Of a stretch of 16,483 nucleotides of DNA, positions 1 through 8,892 are shown one piece after another. The translations under genes and the position numbers were made by a program. Origin of the DNA: an uncultured Clostridia bacterium (GTDB taxonomy: Bacteria; Bacillota; Clostridia; Oscillospirales; Acutalibacteraceae); assembly GCA_937895645.1 (NCBI GenBank), contig CALBKQ010000120.1:1-16483 (forward strand), written 5' to 3'. Positions within the stretch are counted from its first letter, which is position 1. Every line of letters begins with the position of its first letter. The notes under the pieces are model-generated. The model did not search any database. It saw only the letters and a program-made list of their open reading frames with translations, and was not told the DNA's origin.

Positions 1-1
1 A

Positions 2-370
2 AAGCAGATGAAAGCTGAACGTGAACGCCGTGAAAAGATTTTGCAGGCTGAAGGTGAAAAGAAAGCAGCAATCCTTGTTGCTGAAGGTGAAAAAGAATCT
101 GCAATTCTTCGCGCAGACGCTATTAAAGAGTCAAAAATCCGTGAAGCAGAAGGCGAGGCAGCAGCAATCCTTAAGATTCAGGAAGCAACCGCAGCAGGTA
201 TTGATATGATTAACAAGGTAAATCCAAGCAAAGAGTTTATCAGTATCAAAGCACTTGAGTCATTTGAAAAAGCAGCTGACGGTCAGGCTACAAAGATTAT
301 TATTCCGTCAGAAATTCAGGGACTTGCAGGTCTTGCAACATCTCTTACAGAACTAACCCAAAAGGATTAA
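2..370 (+). CDS. SPFH/band-7 (stomatin-like) membrane-scaffold protein, C-terminal fragment
   Basis: The 5' end lies outside the window: the frame is open from base 2, and the Met codon at base 8 is internal. About 122 codons remain. The visible part is a charged helix built on repeated AEGEK-type units (QAEGEK, VAEGEK, REAEGE), typical of the coiled coil after the SPFH domain in stomatin/prohibitin-like and QmcA-like proteins. A short C-terminal segment follows (NPSKEFISIKALESFEKAA, then KIIIPSEIQGLAGL), also usual for this family. These proteins oligomerise at the membrane as scaffolds and often pair with an NfeD-type protein; the missing N-terminal part should hold the membrane segment and SPFH domain. 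The gene ends in TAA and is followed by a terminator, so it is not part of the operon downstream. The family call is secure; the cellular role is unknown. Confidence 0.88.
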   Translation, partial: KQMKAERERREKILQAEGEKKAAILVAEGEKESAILRADAIKESKIREAEGEAAAILKIQEATAAGIDMINKVNPSKEFISIKALESFEKAADGQATKIIIPSEIQGLAGLATSLTELTQKD

Positions 371-388
371 TTGCGAAAAATAATAAAT

Positions 389-426
389 AATAGGGCAGAA
401 GCTTCGGTTTCTGCCTTATTTTTATG
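389..426 (+). terminator. Rho-independent terminator after the SPFH gene
   Basis: The stem GGCAGAA (394-400) pairs with TTCTGCC (409-415). It is capped by a C(TTCG)G tetraloop at 402-407 and extended outward by A-T and G-T pairs. A T-rich run (TTATTTTTAT) follows. It lies 19 bases after the stop codon. Confidence 0.9.
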
Positions 427-452
427 CAAAAAATTTTTGAATTATAAAAAAC

Positions 453-475
453 AAACATATTTGCGAAAAATGTTT
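453..475. repeat. Imperfect AT-rich palindrome in the 371-679 intergenic region
   Basis: The arms AAACATATTT (453-462) and AAAAATGTTT (466-475) are reverse complements at 9 of 10 positions around a GCG centre. The right half contains TTGCGAAAAAT (461-471), which also occurs exactly at 371-381, 90 bases upstream. The element lies about 115 bases upstream of the -35 box of the large operon. It could be a regulator site or chance structure in AT-rich DNA. The rest of the 310-base intergenic region holds the terminator at 389-426 and the promoter at 591-620; I see no gene in it. Confidence 0.3.
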
Positions 476-590
476 ATTATATAATTAAAAATAAAGAAAA
501 TAGACGAAAAAGACAACAAAAGCAATATATTTTGTTGATAAAAGACGATAATTTCAAAGGTTTTTCCGTTCATATTTTGTTAAAATCTAC

Positions 591-620
591 TTGACAAGTA
601 ATGATGTTATGAGGTAAAAT
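591..620 (+). promoter_or_regulatory. Sigma-A-type promoter for the nine-gene surface-protein operon
   Basis: A perfect -35 box TTGACA (591-596) is separated by 18 bases from the -10 box TAAAAT (615-620). Transcription would start near 627, giving a leader of about 50 bases before the TTG start at 680. No comparable promoter or terminator is seen in the short gaps between the genes that follow, so this is probably the main promoter of the operon up to 11972. Confidence 0.75.
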
Positions 621-679
621 GTAGTATCTAGAATAGGAATATTATCTATAACTATCTAATTTTTTAGGAGGGTACTGTT

Positions 680-1501
680 TTGGCAGTATTTAACATCAAA
701 AAAGGTAATGACTATACAGAGTCATATTACAATAAAGATACAGGCTTTGAAATCGGTTGTTATACCGTAAAAGAAATGAAAGCACTTTACCCTGACGGTG
801 GTATCCGTGTAGTTGGTCAGGTGGCTTGTGGAAAAGACGAAATCGGTTCAATCGTATCAAATGATATTGAAGAAATCGTTTACAAACCAATATCTTCTGC
901 AAGATACAAAACTGTTGGATATATTGAACTTGAAAATGGCTCATTTATTGCAGTTAAAAAGGATAATCTTCTTGCAATAATCGCGTTGATAATTTTAGGG
1001 CTTATTGCTCTTGTTGGTTTGATTGCAGGTCTTGCTTATGTAATTGATTCAAGCGGTGAACCTGAACCAACTACAACTGGTCCAAATCTTCTGGATGTTA
1101 ATCAGCAACAGGGCTTGGGTGAACTTGACTTACCTGAAAAGGTTGAAGATATGGGTTCAAAGAATGTTACTATGAATGGTATTGCCCAGATTAACTTCAA
1201 AGCAGGTCAGGTTGAGCAGAACTTCATTCTTTCAAACTCTGAAAAGAATAAAGATATTTGTTTTGTTGTATTTACAATCTATCTTGATAATAACGAAAAC
1301 GGTATTATTGATGAAAGTGACGAAAAGCTTTATCAGTCAGGACTTGTTCAACCGGGTTATTCAGTTTCAAGATTTAACATTTCACGCTCACTTGAAGCAG
1401 GTGAATATAAGGCGATAGTTCATCAACAGCCATATTCATTTGACCAGGCAAGAACACCACTTAACAATTTTGTTGTAAAAACAGACCTTATTGTAAAATA
1501 A
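680..1501 (+). CDS. Bitopic membrane protein with cytoplasmic N-domain and extracellular beta domain
   Basis: The protein has 273 residues. It starts at TTG, chosen because AGGAGG (666-671) lies 8 bases upstream. Residues 1-95 form a soluble domain with no signal peptide, so it probably faces the cytoplasm. Residues 97-122 are a single membrane helix preceded by KK, which fits an N-in orientation. A short EPEPTTTGP linker leads to an outer domain (about 160-273) predicted to be beta-rich. That domain has an LYQSGLVQPGYSV segment and a GEYKAIVHQQPY strand, a pattern I associate with an unnamed family in gut Clostridia. Within it, residues 203-214 form an EF-hand-like loop (D203, N205, N207, G208, D211, D214). 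It is the first gene of the operon, 40 bases before the giant secreted protein, so a role in anchoring, assembly or sensing of the surface structure is plausible but unproven. Confidence 0.85.
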   Translation: MAVFNIKKGNDYTESYYNKDTGFEIGCYTVKEMKALYPDGGIRVVGQVACGKDEIGSIVSNDIEEIVYKPISSARYKTVGYIELENGSFIAVKKDNLLAIIALIILGLIALVGLIAGLAYVIDSSGEPEPTTTGPNLLDVNQQQGLGELDLPEKVEDMGSKNVTMNGIAQINFKAGQVEQNFILSNSEKNKDICFVVFTIYLDNNENGIIDESDEKLYQSGLVQPGYSVSRFNISRSLEAGEYKAIVHQQPYSFDQARTPLNNFVVKTDLIVK

Positions 1502-1541
1502 CTTACTTTATATAGATAAAAGAACAGAAAGGAAGAAGATT

Positions 1542-4500
1542 ATGAAGAAAAAATTAACTTCCAAAAAGTGCATAGCAGTCATTTTAGCGGTTGTAATGAT
1601 TATTACATCAGTTCCGCTTATGATGGTGGGCGCGGAAATAATTCCCGGCTCCTATGACCCTGCGCCATCTTTTAGTGAGGACGCTATTAAAAAAGGTGCA
1701 GATGCATGGCTTGATGAGGACGGGAACATTCAGGTAAAATTCCCGGCAGCTACATTAGGCGCTTCTTACGCTGAGTACAAGGCTGAAATTGCGGACGGCG
1801 TGGTTACAGATGCTGAAAAAGCTGCAAGAGATGACATCCCTATCGCTTTCTATATTCTTGAACTTGTTGATATGGGTGCAAAGAATGCGGTTCACCAAAA
1901 GAATGTTCTTGATACAATTAAAGTAACAGGAACATCAGCAACTTTCAAGGCAGCCGACATTGGTACAGTTGATTTTGAGAACAATCGCTACAGTGTAACA
2001 ATCACAGCAGTTGATAACGAAAACTGGTTCTCACAGTCAATGTATACAACTGTTTCAAATATTCCGGCAATTGGTCTTGACCCTGAAAATTTTCATTATT
2101 TTTCAACCAGTGATACAGCGGTTCGCGAAATGGCAACATTTGACAAAAATGGCGATGGTGACACAAACACAAAAGTTACAGGTAATGCTCTTTTGTATAT
2201 GGGTGTAACTGCTGAAACAGGAACAGAAGACCTTACTGACAATATTGGTGACACATCAGCGCTCAGATTTATTATGAATACTCAGCCAAGTGGTGACCAG
2301 ACATTTGATACAACAATATCTCGTGAAACTTGGGATTTCTCAAACGCTGACGAAGTTTGGTATTGGATGGATTTGACAGGTGTTGAACTTACTGGTGTTT
2401 CATTCAGACTTCGCACACAACAAAAGAAAGTTATAGGTTGGGGTGATGGCTCAACAGTTGAGGATGAAACCGGATTTATGGGTGACATCGTTTATTCAAC
2501 AAAAGGCACAGCAACTTCAACATATACTGGCGCAGCCCCATATATTTATGTTCAACGTGAAGACGGTGGCTGGGATAAAGTAATGCTTAATAACGGTACC
2601 GCCGACCTTGGCAATTTCAAAGGTTATGTTCGTATTCCATTGGAATTTATGTGTTCTGAAACGGATGCTATAATTACGGCGACTAACCAAAATTTCCTCG
2701 TTGCTACGAACAAAAAGGTTGGCGATGGAAATGGTCTTCTTGCTTATTACAACAATGGTACTGATGACAATGGTGGTACAGAGCCAAGCGATGCAGAAAA
2801 AGTAACATTGAGGGCACAGACAGTTCAGAATATTCGCGATTTCTTAGGAACAAATCAAGTTGCAGACTATGCAGGAACACCCGTTACAGACGCTTTGTTG
2901 TTGCAAGAACGTGTATACAAGGTAAATAAAGATTTTATCTGGAGAAAGAAGAATACTTTTATTGCAACATGGGGTACAGATGAAGATGGTGGAGAAAACA
3001 CCTATCTTGATGGCAACCAGTATCCTACGCTTGGTCTTATGCCTGCATTGTCAGTTGATTCAGGTAAATATAAAAAACCGAATGAAGAAGACCCCAATAG
3101 AGTTACGTTTAATGCTGATGGCACTATTAACGAAGCAAGTAGAGCCAATGCATATAAAGCCCTGGACGACTTGTATTCAGTAGGCTTTGCTTTTGATGGG
3201 GCAAGTTCTGACAGTCTTGAAAAAAGTTTCTATATTGATAATGTTTTCTTTTATGATGAAAATGGTGGTCCTTATGACCCAAATGCTTTAGGAAACGAAA
3301 CAGCAAACACGGGTTCAAATATAAAAACTTATTATAATGAAGAACTTGAAATTTCAAGAATTATCTTTGATGAAATTGATAAATATATAGAAGACCCTGA
3401 CTGGGCAGATTATCGTGAAATTCAACATGTTCTTGATTTGATTGAAGATTACAGACAAGTATTTGAAACAAAAGGCAATAGTACAGATTTTCTTGATTTA
3501 TCAAAAGTAGATGGCGATAATGGAGATGATGCAACAGGTGTTGGTCTTGCATGGGCAGCTGAGCAACTTGGCAGGGATTCTTGGAAAAATGCTTGGAAAG
3601 CTTATGAAGCTTGTTTAGAAGCTGGAACACTAAGCAGTGCTAATGCAGATAGAAACGAACTTGTTCCTCTTATTATTCGTGCTATGGAAAAACTTCCTGC
3701 ACCTGAAAATATTTCATCTGTTAGTGATGCTCTTCGTATAGAAATCATTAAAATCTGGAAAGCGTATGCTCTCTTAAACATTGGTCAGCTTGATATGTTA
3801 GGTAAAGCCGAAGAAGAAAAAATCCTTAAATATGTAGCACTTCTTGATGGTGGTGAAAAAACAGAAGACAAATTCATCGTTGGTCAACAACTTGCAGATT
3901 TTCCATATATTGTTTATAACGACTTTGAAAATCAAGAAGTTGGTACAAAAGGTTGGAAACTTGAAGACAATAAAGATGCTTATACAACATCTGTTGTGGG
4001 CGGTACAAGTGACCTTGCAAACGACTGGCGACATACAAAAGGTTTGGTAACATACACCTATAATGGTACTTGGGATGCACCAGGTCTTACAGAGGGTGTT
4101 CAAAACATTGTTGATAAGGACCTTTTGGGATATGTTACTACCGATGCGGACAAAGCACATGAATCTTTGGATGACAAGGTTCATTACAATGCATCATGGG
4201 CAACGATTACCGATAGAGGTTATATGAACTCTAATGCAGCAACAATGAATGTTGACAGTTCATTTACTGCGGATAATCATAAAGGAGTTCATCATACGGT
4301 TACAATTGCAAGACATGGTAAAGATTCTGCAAGTTGGACTGAATTTCAGGCAAATAATGCAGGATTAGATAATTTGGGGGCTTTGTCAACCCAAAATGTA
4401 ATAGGAACAACATCAATAGGTTTATCGCTTATTTTCTATGCGGACTTTACAGAAATTGAAAACTTCTATTTTACAGCTAACATTTTTGGTAAAAAAGACG

Positions 4501-6836
4501 GTGTAGACCATAAGTTCCGTGTAGACATGGGTGCTGCGATTAATGATGATGCAAAGATTAACAACTGGAAATATTTTATTCTTAATCCTGAAACAGGTGA
4601 ATGGGTTATTAACCATACAACAAGCCAATATTGTTTTACATCAAGAAAAACTAACGAAAGCTGGGGCGACACATTAAGTCTTGATGGGTATAAGGGATAT
4701 ATTATGATTCCGTTGTATCATATCAAGAGTGGTGATACTGGTGAAGGTGTTACTGGTAAAGATAAGCTTGATGGCAATTCTGATTGGTTAAATTCTATTT
4801 ATGCAATTCAATTCTGTATCGGTGGTGCAAATGCAAATTCACTTGATGAAAAGTCATTCACAATCGATAATGTTGGCTTCACTTATGACCCTGCAGGTTA
4901 TACAGGTGTTTCACACCCATCATACGCTGAAGTTTTTAATGCAAAATCACTTCCTGCTAAGCAGTTTGAAGATGCAGTTAAGGCTATTGACCCTTATGAT
5001 GCAGCAACAATTAAAGCGAGATATGATGATGCACTTGCAAAGTATAACGCTCTTGTGCCTTTCCAACAGGGAAAGGTAACAGAAGCAAAGGCGGTTCTTG
5101 ATTCATATGCAGAATATGCTAATGACACTACGAAAATTCTGTCGCCTAATTATGACCCTGCTCAGCTTACGGATTTTGTAAACTCTCTTCCTGAAGTTAT
5201 AAGAACAACTACAGTTGACGGCGAAAGTGACATTCCTTATCCGGGATTTGTTATAGGCGAAGATGATGCAGGTAATAAAGTGCCGATTCCAAACTATGCT
5301 TCTATGGGAATTGACAAGGCTAAAGCTGAAGAAATTATTAAATACTATAAAGAAAGTTACAGCAGATATACAGTAAGTCAGAAAAATACCGTTCTTGACC
5401 CAACGGTGAAAGAACAGTTCTTAAATGCCTATAATATGGCAATGAGAATGACTGTAACTCTTGAAAACATCAAGAATGAAGCTCTTGCATTCCTTCCTAA
5501 GATTACCGATTTGTATAATGTGAAATACGATTATGAAGATGACGGTATACTTGATGATAAGAACGAAAGTGTTACTGATTCTGATAATTATAAAATTGGT
5601 AATTTCTTAAGCATCGCTGACAGAGATAGTGTAGAAAAATTCTTTGGAGATAACTATAGTCCGTTACAATATTATTCAAAAACTTCTATTGACGACGGTT
5701 CAATCTATCCACAGCTTAAGAATACATCCCGTGGTTTCACATATTTCCTTAAAAATACCGAAACCTATAACATTGATGGTGAGGAAATAAAAGGTGGTAT
5801 TCTTACCTTCAAGGAGAAACTGGAGCGTATTAAGACTAAGACTCAAGAAACACTTGATGCAAAAGAGTTGTTTACTCCTGAAGAACTTCAGGAAATTAAA
5901 GATGTTCTTAATGAATATAATTCATTCTTACTTGCTTACTATAATGTTGAAGAACTTTACGAACTTGCACAAGAGATTATTCGTTTGTTCCCTAAAGCTT
6001 TAGCTGAAGACGTTGATGTTTCAGAGATTATGCTTTCTGAAGATAAATTAACAGGCGACAAATCAACTTATAAGGTAACATATTCTGAAATATTGGACTA
6101 TGACGAATGTGGCGACTATTATGCAGTAAGAGTTTCTTCAAAGAACGGTGCAATGAAGAACGACTATGGTGACAGTGTTACTTATAACATTGCAATCAAT
6201 TCAGATTCAAAAGCATCAGATGCAATTCTGGAGGCAAATCCATACGAAGCAACCGTTGCTAATAACACATACACACCAGCAAATCCTTGGAACTTTGAAA
6301 TTGTACCATCAATCGGAACTAAGCCAACAGGTCTTAGAGGTGCTGTAAGTGATACTTTGACAGTAAAACTTGTTCTTGTTGATACGGTAAGCAAAACTGT
6401 TGACGGAGCAACAACCACCGAGACTGTTGAAACAGTTGTTGATGAACAAACAATCATTGTTTCATATTCAATGGGTGATTATTACACAGTTACAATTCCT
6501 GCAGTTGTTGAGGTTAAATGGGATGACGCTACAGAGCAAGATGTATCATATTCAGTAACAAGTGAAATGCCTGCTACATCAAAAATCACAGTAGGTGTTA
6601 CTGATAAAACTAATTTTGATGAAACAAACAATACAGGTAAACTTGTTGCAGATGCAAACAATTATTTAACCTATACAGCAACAAACTTTGTTGAAACAAC
6701 ATTTGCTGGCAGTATGGCAAATGCAGAACCACCAAATAAACCACAAATCAAGGTTGATGGTTGGAATAATGTCCCAGTTGGTAATTACAAGACAACACTA
6801 ACATATACAGTCACATATAGTGATGGTACACCATAA
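1542..6836 (+). CDS. Giant secreted surface protein with two related beta-sandwich-like modules and a C-terminal subunit-like domain
   Basis: The protein has 1764 residues and starts at ATG with a GGAAG-type ribosome binding site. A signal peptide covers about residues 1-31 (cleavage after VGA). Two regions look like copies of one large module: each contains a GYVRIPL/GYIMIPL strand (near 361 and 1052) and ends in SF(Y/T)IDNVxFxYD (562-572 and 1105-1115). This resembles carbohydrate-binding jelly-roll modules, though the family was not identified. After each comes a helical stretch (for example the ARYDDALAKYNALVPF segment) reminiscent of FIVAR-type helical linkers. EF-hand-like loops occur at 201-209 and 1330-1341. 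Residues 1645-1764 match the six small proteins encoded next. There is no LPxTG, C-terminal membrane helix, SLH or WxL motif, so attachment must be indirect. No enzyme active site was recognised. A head or adhesin role is inferred. Confidence 0.88.
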   Translation: MKKKLTSKKCIAVILAVVMIITSVPLMMVGAEIIPGSYDPAPSFSEDAIKKGADAWLDEDGNIQVKFPAATLGASYAEYKAEIADGVVTDAEKAARDDIPIAFYILELVDMGAKNAVHQKNVLDTIKVTGTSATFKAADIGTVDFENNRYSVTITAVDNENWFSQSMYTTVSNIPAIGLDPENFHYFSTSDTAVREMATFDKNGDGDTNTKVTGNALLYMGVTAETGTEDLTDNIGDTSALRFIMNTQPSGDQTFDTTISRETWDFSNADEVWYWMDLTGVELTGVSFRLRTQQKKVIGWGDGSTVEDETGFMGDIVYSTKGTATSTYTGAAPYIYVQREDGGWDKVMLNNGTADLGNFKGYVRIPLEFMCSETDAIITATNQNFLVATNKKVGDGNGLLAYYNNGTDDNGGTEPSDAEKVTLRAQTVQNIRDFLGTNQVADYAGTPVTDALLLQERVYKVNKDFIWRKKNTFIATWGTDEDGGENTYLDGNQYPTLGLMPALSVDSGKYKKPNEEDPNRVTFNADGTINEASRANAYKALDDLYSVGFAFDGASSDSLEKSFYIDNVFFYDENGGPYDPNALGNETANTGSNIKTYYNEELEISRIIFDEIDKYIEDPDWADYREIQHVLDLIEDYRQVFETKGNSTDFLDLSKVDGDNGDDATGVGLAWAAEQLGRDSWKNAWKAYEACLEAGTLSSANADRNELVPLIIRAMEKLPAPENISSVSDALRIEIIKIWKAYALLNIGQLDMLGKAEEEKILKYVALLDGGEKTEDKFIVGQQLADFPYIVYNDFENQEVGTKGWKLEDNKDAYTTSVVGGTSDLANDWRHTKGLVTYTYNGTWDAPGLTEGVQNIVDKDLLGYVTTDADKAHESLDDKVHYNASWATITDRGYMNSNAATMNVDSSFTADNHKGVHHTVTIARHGKDSASWTEFQANNAGLDNLGALSTQNVIGTTSIGLSLIFYADFTEIENFYFTANIFGKKDGVDHKFRVDMGAAINDDAKINNWKYFILNPETGEWVINHTTSQYCFTSRKTNESWGDTLSLDGYKGYIMIPLYHIKSGDTGEGVTGKDKLDGNSDWLNSIYAIQFCIGGANANSLDEKSFTIDNVGFTYDPAGYTGVSHPSYAEVFNAKSLPAKQFEDAVKAIDPYDAATIKARYDDALAKYNALVPFQQGKVTEAKAVLDSYAEYANDTTKILSPNYDPAQLTDFVNSLPEVIRTTTVDGESDIPYPGFVIGEDDAGNKVPIPNYASMGIDKAKAEEIIKYYKESYSRYTVSQKNTVLDPTVKEQFLNAYNMAMRMTVTLENIKNEALAFLPKITDLYNVKYDYEDDGILDDKNESVTDSDNYKIGNFLSIADRDSVEKFFGDNYSPLQYYSKTSIDDGSIYPQLKNTSRGFTYFLKNTETYNIDGEEIKGGILTFKEKLERIKTKTQETLDAKELFTPEELQEIKDVLNEYNSFLLAYYNVEELYELAQEIIRLFPKALAEDVDVSEIMLSEDKLTGDKSTYKVTYSEILDYDECGDYYAVRVSSKNGAMKNDYGDSVTYNIAINSDSKASDAILEANPYEATVANNTYTPANPWNFEIVPSIGTKPTGLRGAVSDTLTVKLVLVDTVSKTVDGATTTETVETVVDEQTIIVSYSMGDYYTVTIPAVVEVKWDDATEQDVSYSVTSEMPATSKITVGVTDKTNFDETNNTGKLVADANNYLTYTATNFVETTFAGSMANAEPPNKPQIKVDGWNNVPVGNYKTTLTYTVTYSDGTP
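6474..6833 (+). other. C-terminal domain of the giant protein, homologous to the downstream small subunits
   Basis: This region encodes residues 1645-1764. It carries YTVTIPA followed by five residues and W1660, then VSYSVTSEMPATSKITVGV, and ends with VPVGNYKTTLTYTVTY. The 9395-9925 protein shows the same order: YTVTFPA, five residues and W, then YSVESQLLIGDSLKVSV, and VPVAAYEGKVTYSVTY. Both also share DETNN, encoded by an identical 15-base stretch at 6618-6632 and 9692-9706. The domain is clear by eye; its fold was not computed and is presumed to be an Ig-like beta sandwich. Confidence 0.8.
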
Positions 6837-6852
6837 GGGAGGAGATGAAAAA

Positions 6853-7302
6853 ATGAAAAGATTATTTTCAGCAGGGTTAGCAATTATAATGCTTATTCTT
6901 TGCATTACACCCGTATTCGCGGGTAGTCAGTCAATGGAGATTTCCACAAAGGCTGACCGTGCAGAATACGAGTTGACTTATCCTGCAGACATTGAAATTC
7001 CATGGCAAACAACTGCTATGGACATTGGTGAAGTAACAGCAACAAAAATGCTTATTGAACCTGGCAAAATGGTGGCAGTTTCGGTTTCTTCACAAAACAA
7101 TTACAATCTTGTAAACGAAGCAGATAGTGAGAAATCTATTGCATACAGTTTAGTAAGTGAAAACATCTCTTTCTTCCCCGGCGATTATGGTGAAAGCTTT
7201 ACTCTTTCAGTAGAGGTTGAAGATGATGAATGGCTTTACGCTGCAAGTGGTAAACACAGTGATATTCTTACATTCACTGCTGAATACACCGACGCAGTTT
7301 AA
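6853..7302 (+). CDS. Small secreted subunit 1 of the paralogous array
   Basis: The product has 149 residues. The ATG at 6853 is chosen over an in-frame ATG at 6820, because GGGAGGAG (6837-6844) sits 8 bases before it and a signal peptide then begins at once (cleavage after VFA, residue 23). The gene starts 16 bases after the giant gene's stop, so the two are very likely translated from one message. The mature protein holds LTYPADIEIPW (W51) and ends with a KHSDILTFTAEY strand. It is the most divergent member: its signal peptide lacks the VMMMA core of the others, and an extra segment (about 54-62) separates the W from the next strand. No anchor or catalytic motif is present. A structural role in a surface assembly is inferred from the family and neighbours. 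Confidence 0.85.
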   Translation: MKRLFSAGLAIIMLILCITPVFAGSQSMEISTKADRAEYELTYPADIEIPWQTTAMDIGEVTATKMLIEPGKMVAVSVSSQNNYNLVNEADSEKSIAYSLVSENISFFPGDYGESFTLSVEVEDDEWLYAASGKHSDILTFTAEYTDAV

Positions 7303-7337
7303 TTAGCAATTTTTATCTTAAAAAGGAGAGATATATT

Positions 7338-7850
7338 ATGAAAAAACTTTTATCACTCGCAATGGCACTTGTTATGATGATGGCTGTTATGGTACCTGCA
7401 TTTGCAGCTGAACTTAAAGCAAATCCAGATAGCGCAGACGTTATTATCAACACATCAACATTAAAAGATACTGACGATGACGGTATCGGTGACACAGAAG
7501 CAGAAGAATACACAGTTACAATTCCTGCTAACACAACAATTCTTTGGGGTGAAGAAGAAACAGACGTTTCTTACAAAGTTGAAGCACACCTTAAGAGAGA
7601 TGGTAGAGTAAATGTTGCAGTTTCAGGTGCAGGTGTTATGAAAACTGACGACGGTGCTTATGAAATCCCTTATGAACTTGTAGGTGAGGGCGTTGATTTC
7701 AAAGCTGATGTTCCTACAATTTATGTAGTTGGCGAAGGCGCAGCAAAAAAACCAGTAACTGTTAAAATTTCAGCTGATAATTGGAACACAGCAGTTGTTG
7801 AAGAATACAAAGATATTCTCACATATTCATCAGAAATCGTAAGAGTATAA
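7338..7850 (+). CDS. Small secreted subunit 2, with an EF-hand-like calcium loop
   Basis: The product has 170 residues; the ATG follows an AAAAGGAGAG ribosome binding site. The signal peptide ends after AFA (residue 23). A strand DVIINTS (34-40) comes first, then a loop D44-T-D46-D-D48-G49-I-G-D52 that fits an EF-hand/dockerin-like calcium site, then YTVTIPA and W70, VSYKVEAHLKRDGRVNVAV, and a final YKDILTYSSEI strand. Only this array member has the DxDxDG loop, which is inserted between the N-terminal strand and the core. No membrane segment follows the signal peptide. The function is unknown beyond a probable structural or binding role in the shared surface complex. Confidence 0.86.
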   Translation: MKKLLSLAMALVMMMAVMVPAFAAELKANPDSADVIINTSTLKDTDDDGIGDTEAEEYTVTIPANTTILWGEEETDVSYKVEAHLKRDGRVNVAVSGAGVMKTDDGAYEIPYELVGEGVDFKADVPTIYVVGEGAAKKPVTVKISADNWNTAVVEEYKDILTYSSEIVRV

Positions 7851-7880
7851 TTTTATAAATAATTAAAGGAGATATAGATT

Positions 7881-8366
7881 ATGAAAAAAGTTATTTCTAT
7901 CGTATTAGCCCTTGTTATGATGATGGCAATCTGTGTTCCTGCGTTTGCAGCTGAACTTAATGCAGCAAAACCATCAGGCGAAGTAATTGTTAAGACAAGC
8001 ACAGAACTCGAAGGTGGCGGAAGTGCTGAACGTTTTGTTGTAACAATTCCTGCAAGTCCAACAACAATGGCTTGGGGCACAGATTCAAAAGACCTTGTTT
8101 ATTCAGTTGAATCACATCTTGCTTGGGGCAAGGCAGTTTCAGTTACAGTTTCAGGTCATGGCGTTATGACTTATAGCCCTGATGCAAACAACACACTTGA
8201 ACTTGCATACACACTTGGCGGTGAAACAACATTTACAGCTAATAGTCCGGTTGTTTACCCTGCAGCAGAAAAAACAATTTCAGTAGCAGTTTCAACAGAA
8301 GCATGGAACGGTGCAGTAATCGGCGAGTATTCAGATACTCTCACATTTACAGCAAGTGTTGCATAA
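7881..8366 (+). CDS. Small secreted subunit 3 of the array
   Basis: The product has 161 residues; the ATG is preceded by AAAGGAGATA. Its 23-residue signal peptide is identical in amino acids to that of the gene at 8893. The mature protein has an EVIVKTS strand (34-40), FVVTIPA followed by six residues rather than five before W65, then VYSVESHLAWGKAVSVTV, a LAYTLGG strand, and a C-terminal EYSDTLTFTASVA strand. The ending resembles, in pattern only, the last strands of small beta-sandwich fimbrial subunits such as the spore-coat-U family. No enzyme motif, cysteine in the mature part or anchor is seen. Confidence 0.86.
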   Translation: MKKVISIVLALVMMMAICVPAFAAELNAAKPSGEVIVKTSTELEGGGSAERFVVTIPASPTTMAWGTDSKDLVYSVESHLAWGKAVSVTVSGHGVMTYSPDANNTLELAYTLGGETTFTANSPVVYPAAEKTISVAVSTEAWNGAVIGEYSDTLTFTASVA

Positions 8367-8394
8367 ATTGCTTAAAAAATAAGGAGAATAAATT

Positions 8395-8874
8395 ATGAAA
8401 AAGATTATTTCTATTGCTTTAGCTATCGTTATGATGATGGCGATTTGCGTACCAGCATTTGCAGGTACACTTAATGCAACAACACCATCAAGTGACGTTA
8501 CAGTGAGAACAGATATTAGTGCAATTACAACTGATGGTACTTATTCAGTTACAATTCCTGCAACAATGGATATTAAGTGGAATACAACAAAAACTGATTT
8601 CAATTATTCAGTAACAAGCCATCTTAAAGCAGGTAAGGCTGTCAAAGTTACAGTTGCACAAAAGAATTCTGTAATGGCTGCAGTTGATTCAGCAAATACA
8701 GATACAATTGCTTATACACTTATAGGTACACTTAATGCAGAAACAAGAAGCCCTGTAGTTACAGACGCAGGATTTGATTTCTCTGTTAAAATTGAACAGA
8801 CAGAATTTGACAGAGTTGCAATTGCTGAATATACAGATGCAGTTACATTTACATCAGAAGTTGTTGACGCATAA
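8395..8874 (+). CDS. Small secreted subunit 4 of the array
   Basis: The product has 159 residues; the ATG follows AATAAGGAGAATA. The signal peptide ends after AFA (23). The mature part shows a DVTVRTD strand (34-40), YSVTIPA and W62, NYSVTSHLKAGKAVKVTV, IAYTLIG, and a final EYTDAVTFTSEV strand. It lies in the middle of the array, with 28 bases before it and 18 bases before the next gene, consistent with one transcript. Like its neighbours it lacks a sortase signal or membrane helix and must be secreted free or held by protein-protein contacts. Confidence 0.86.
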   Translation: MKKIISIALAIVMMMAICVPAFAGTLNATTPSSDVTVRTDISAITTDGTYSVTIPATMDIKWNTTKTDFNYSVTSHLKAGKAVKVTVAQKNSVMAAVDSANTDTIAYTLIGTLNAETRSPVVTDAGFDFSVKIEQTEFDRVAIAEYTDAVTFTSEVVDA

Positions 8875-8892
8875 GAAAGGGAGTATTAAATA

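Noticed and set aside
3798..4184. Minus-strand open frames within the giant gene
   Set aside because: They overlap a continuous, well-supported coding frame and show no ribosome binding site or protein-like features.
6820..6852. Upstream start for the first small subunit
   Set aside because: It overlaps the giant gene, lacks a ribosome binding site, and places 11 charged or polar residues before an otherwise normal signal peptide; the ATG at 6853 is better.
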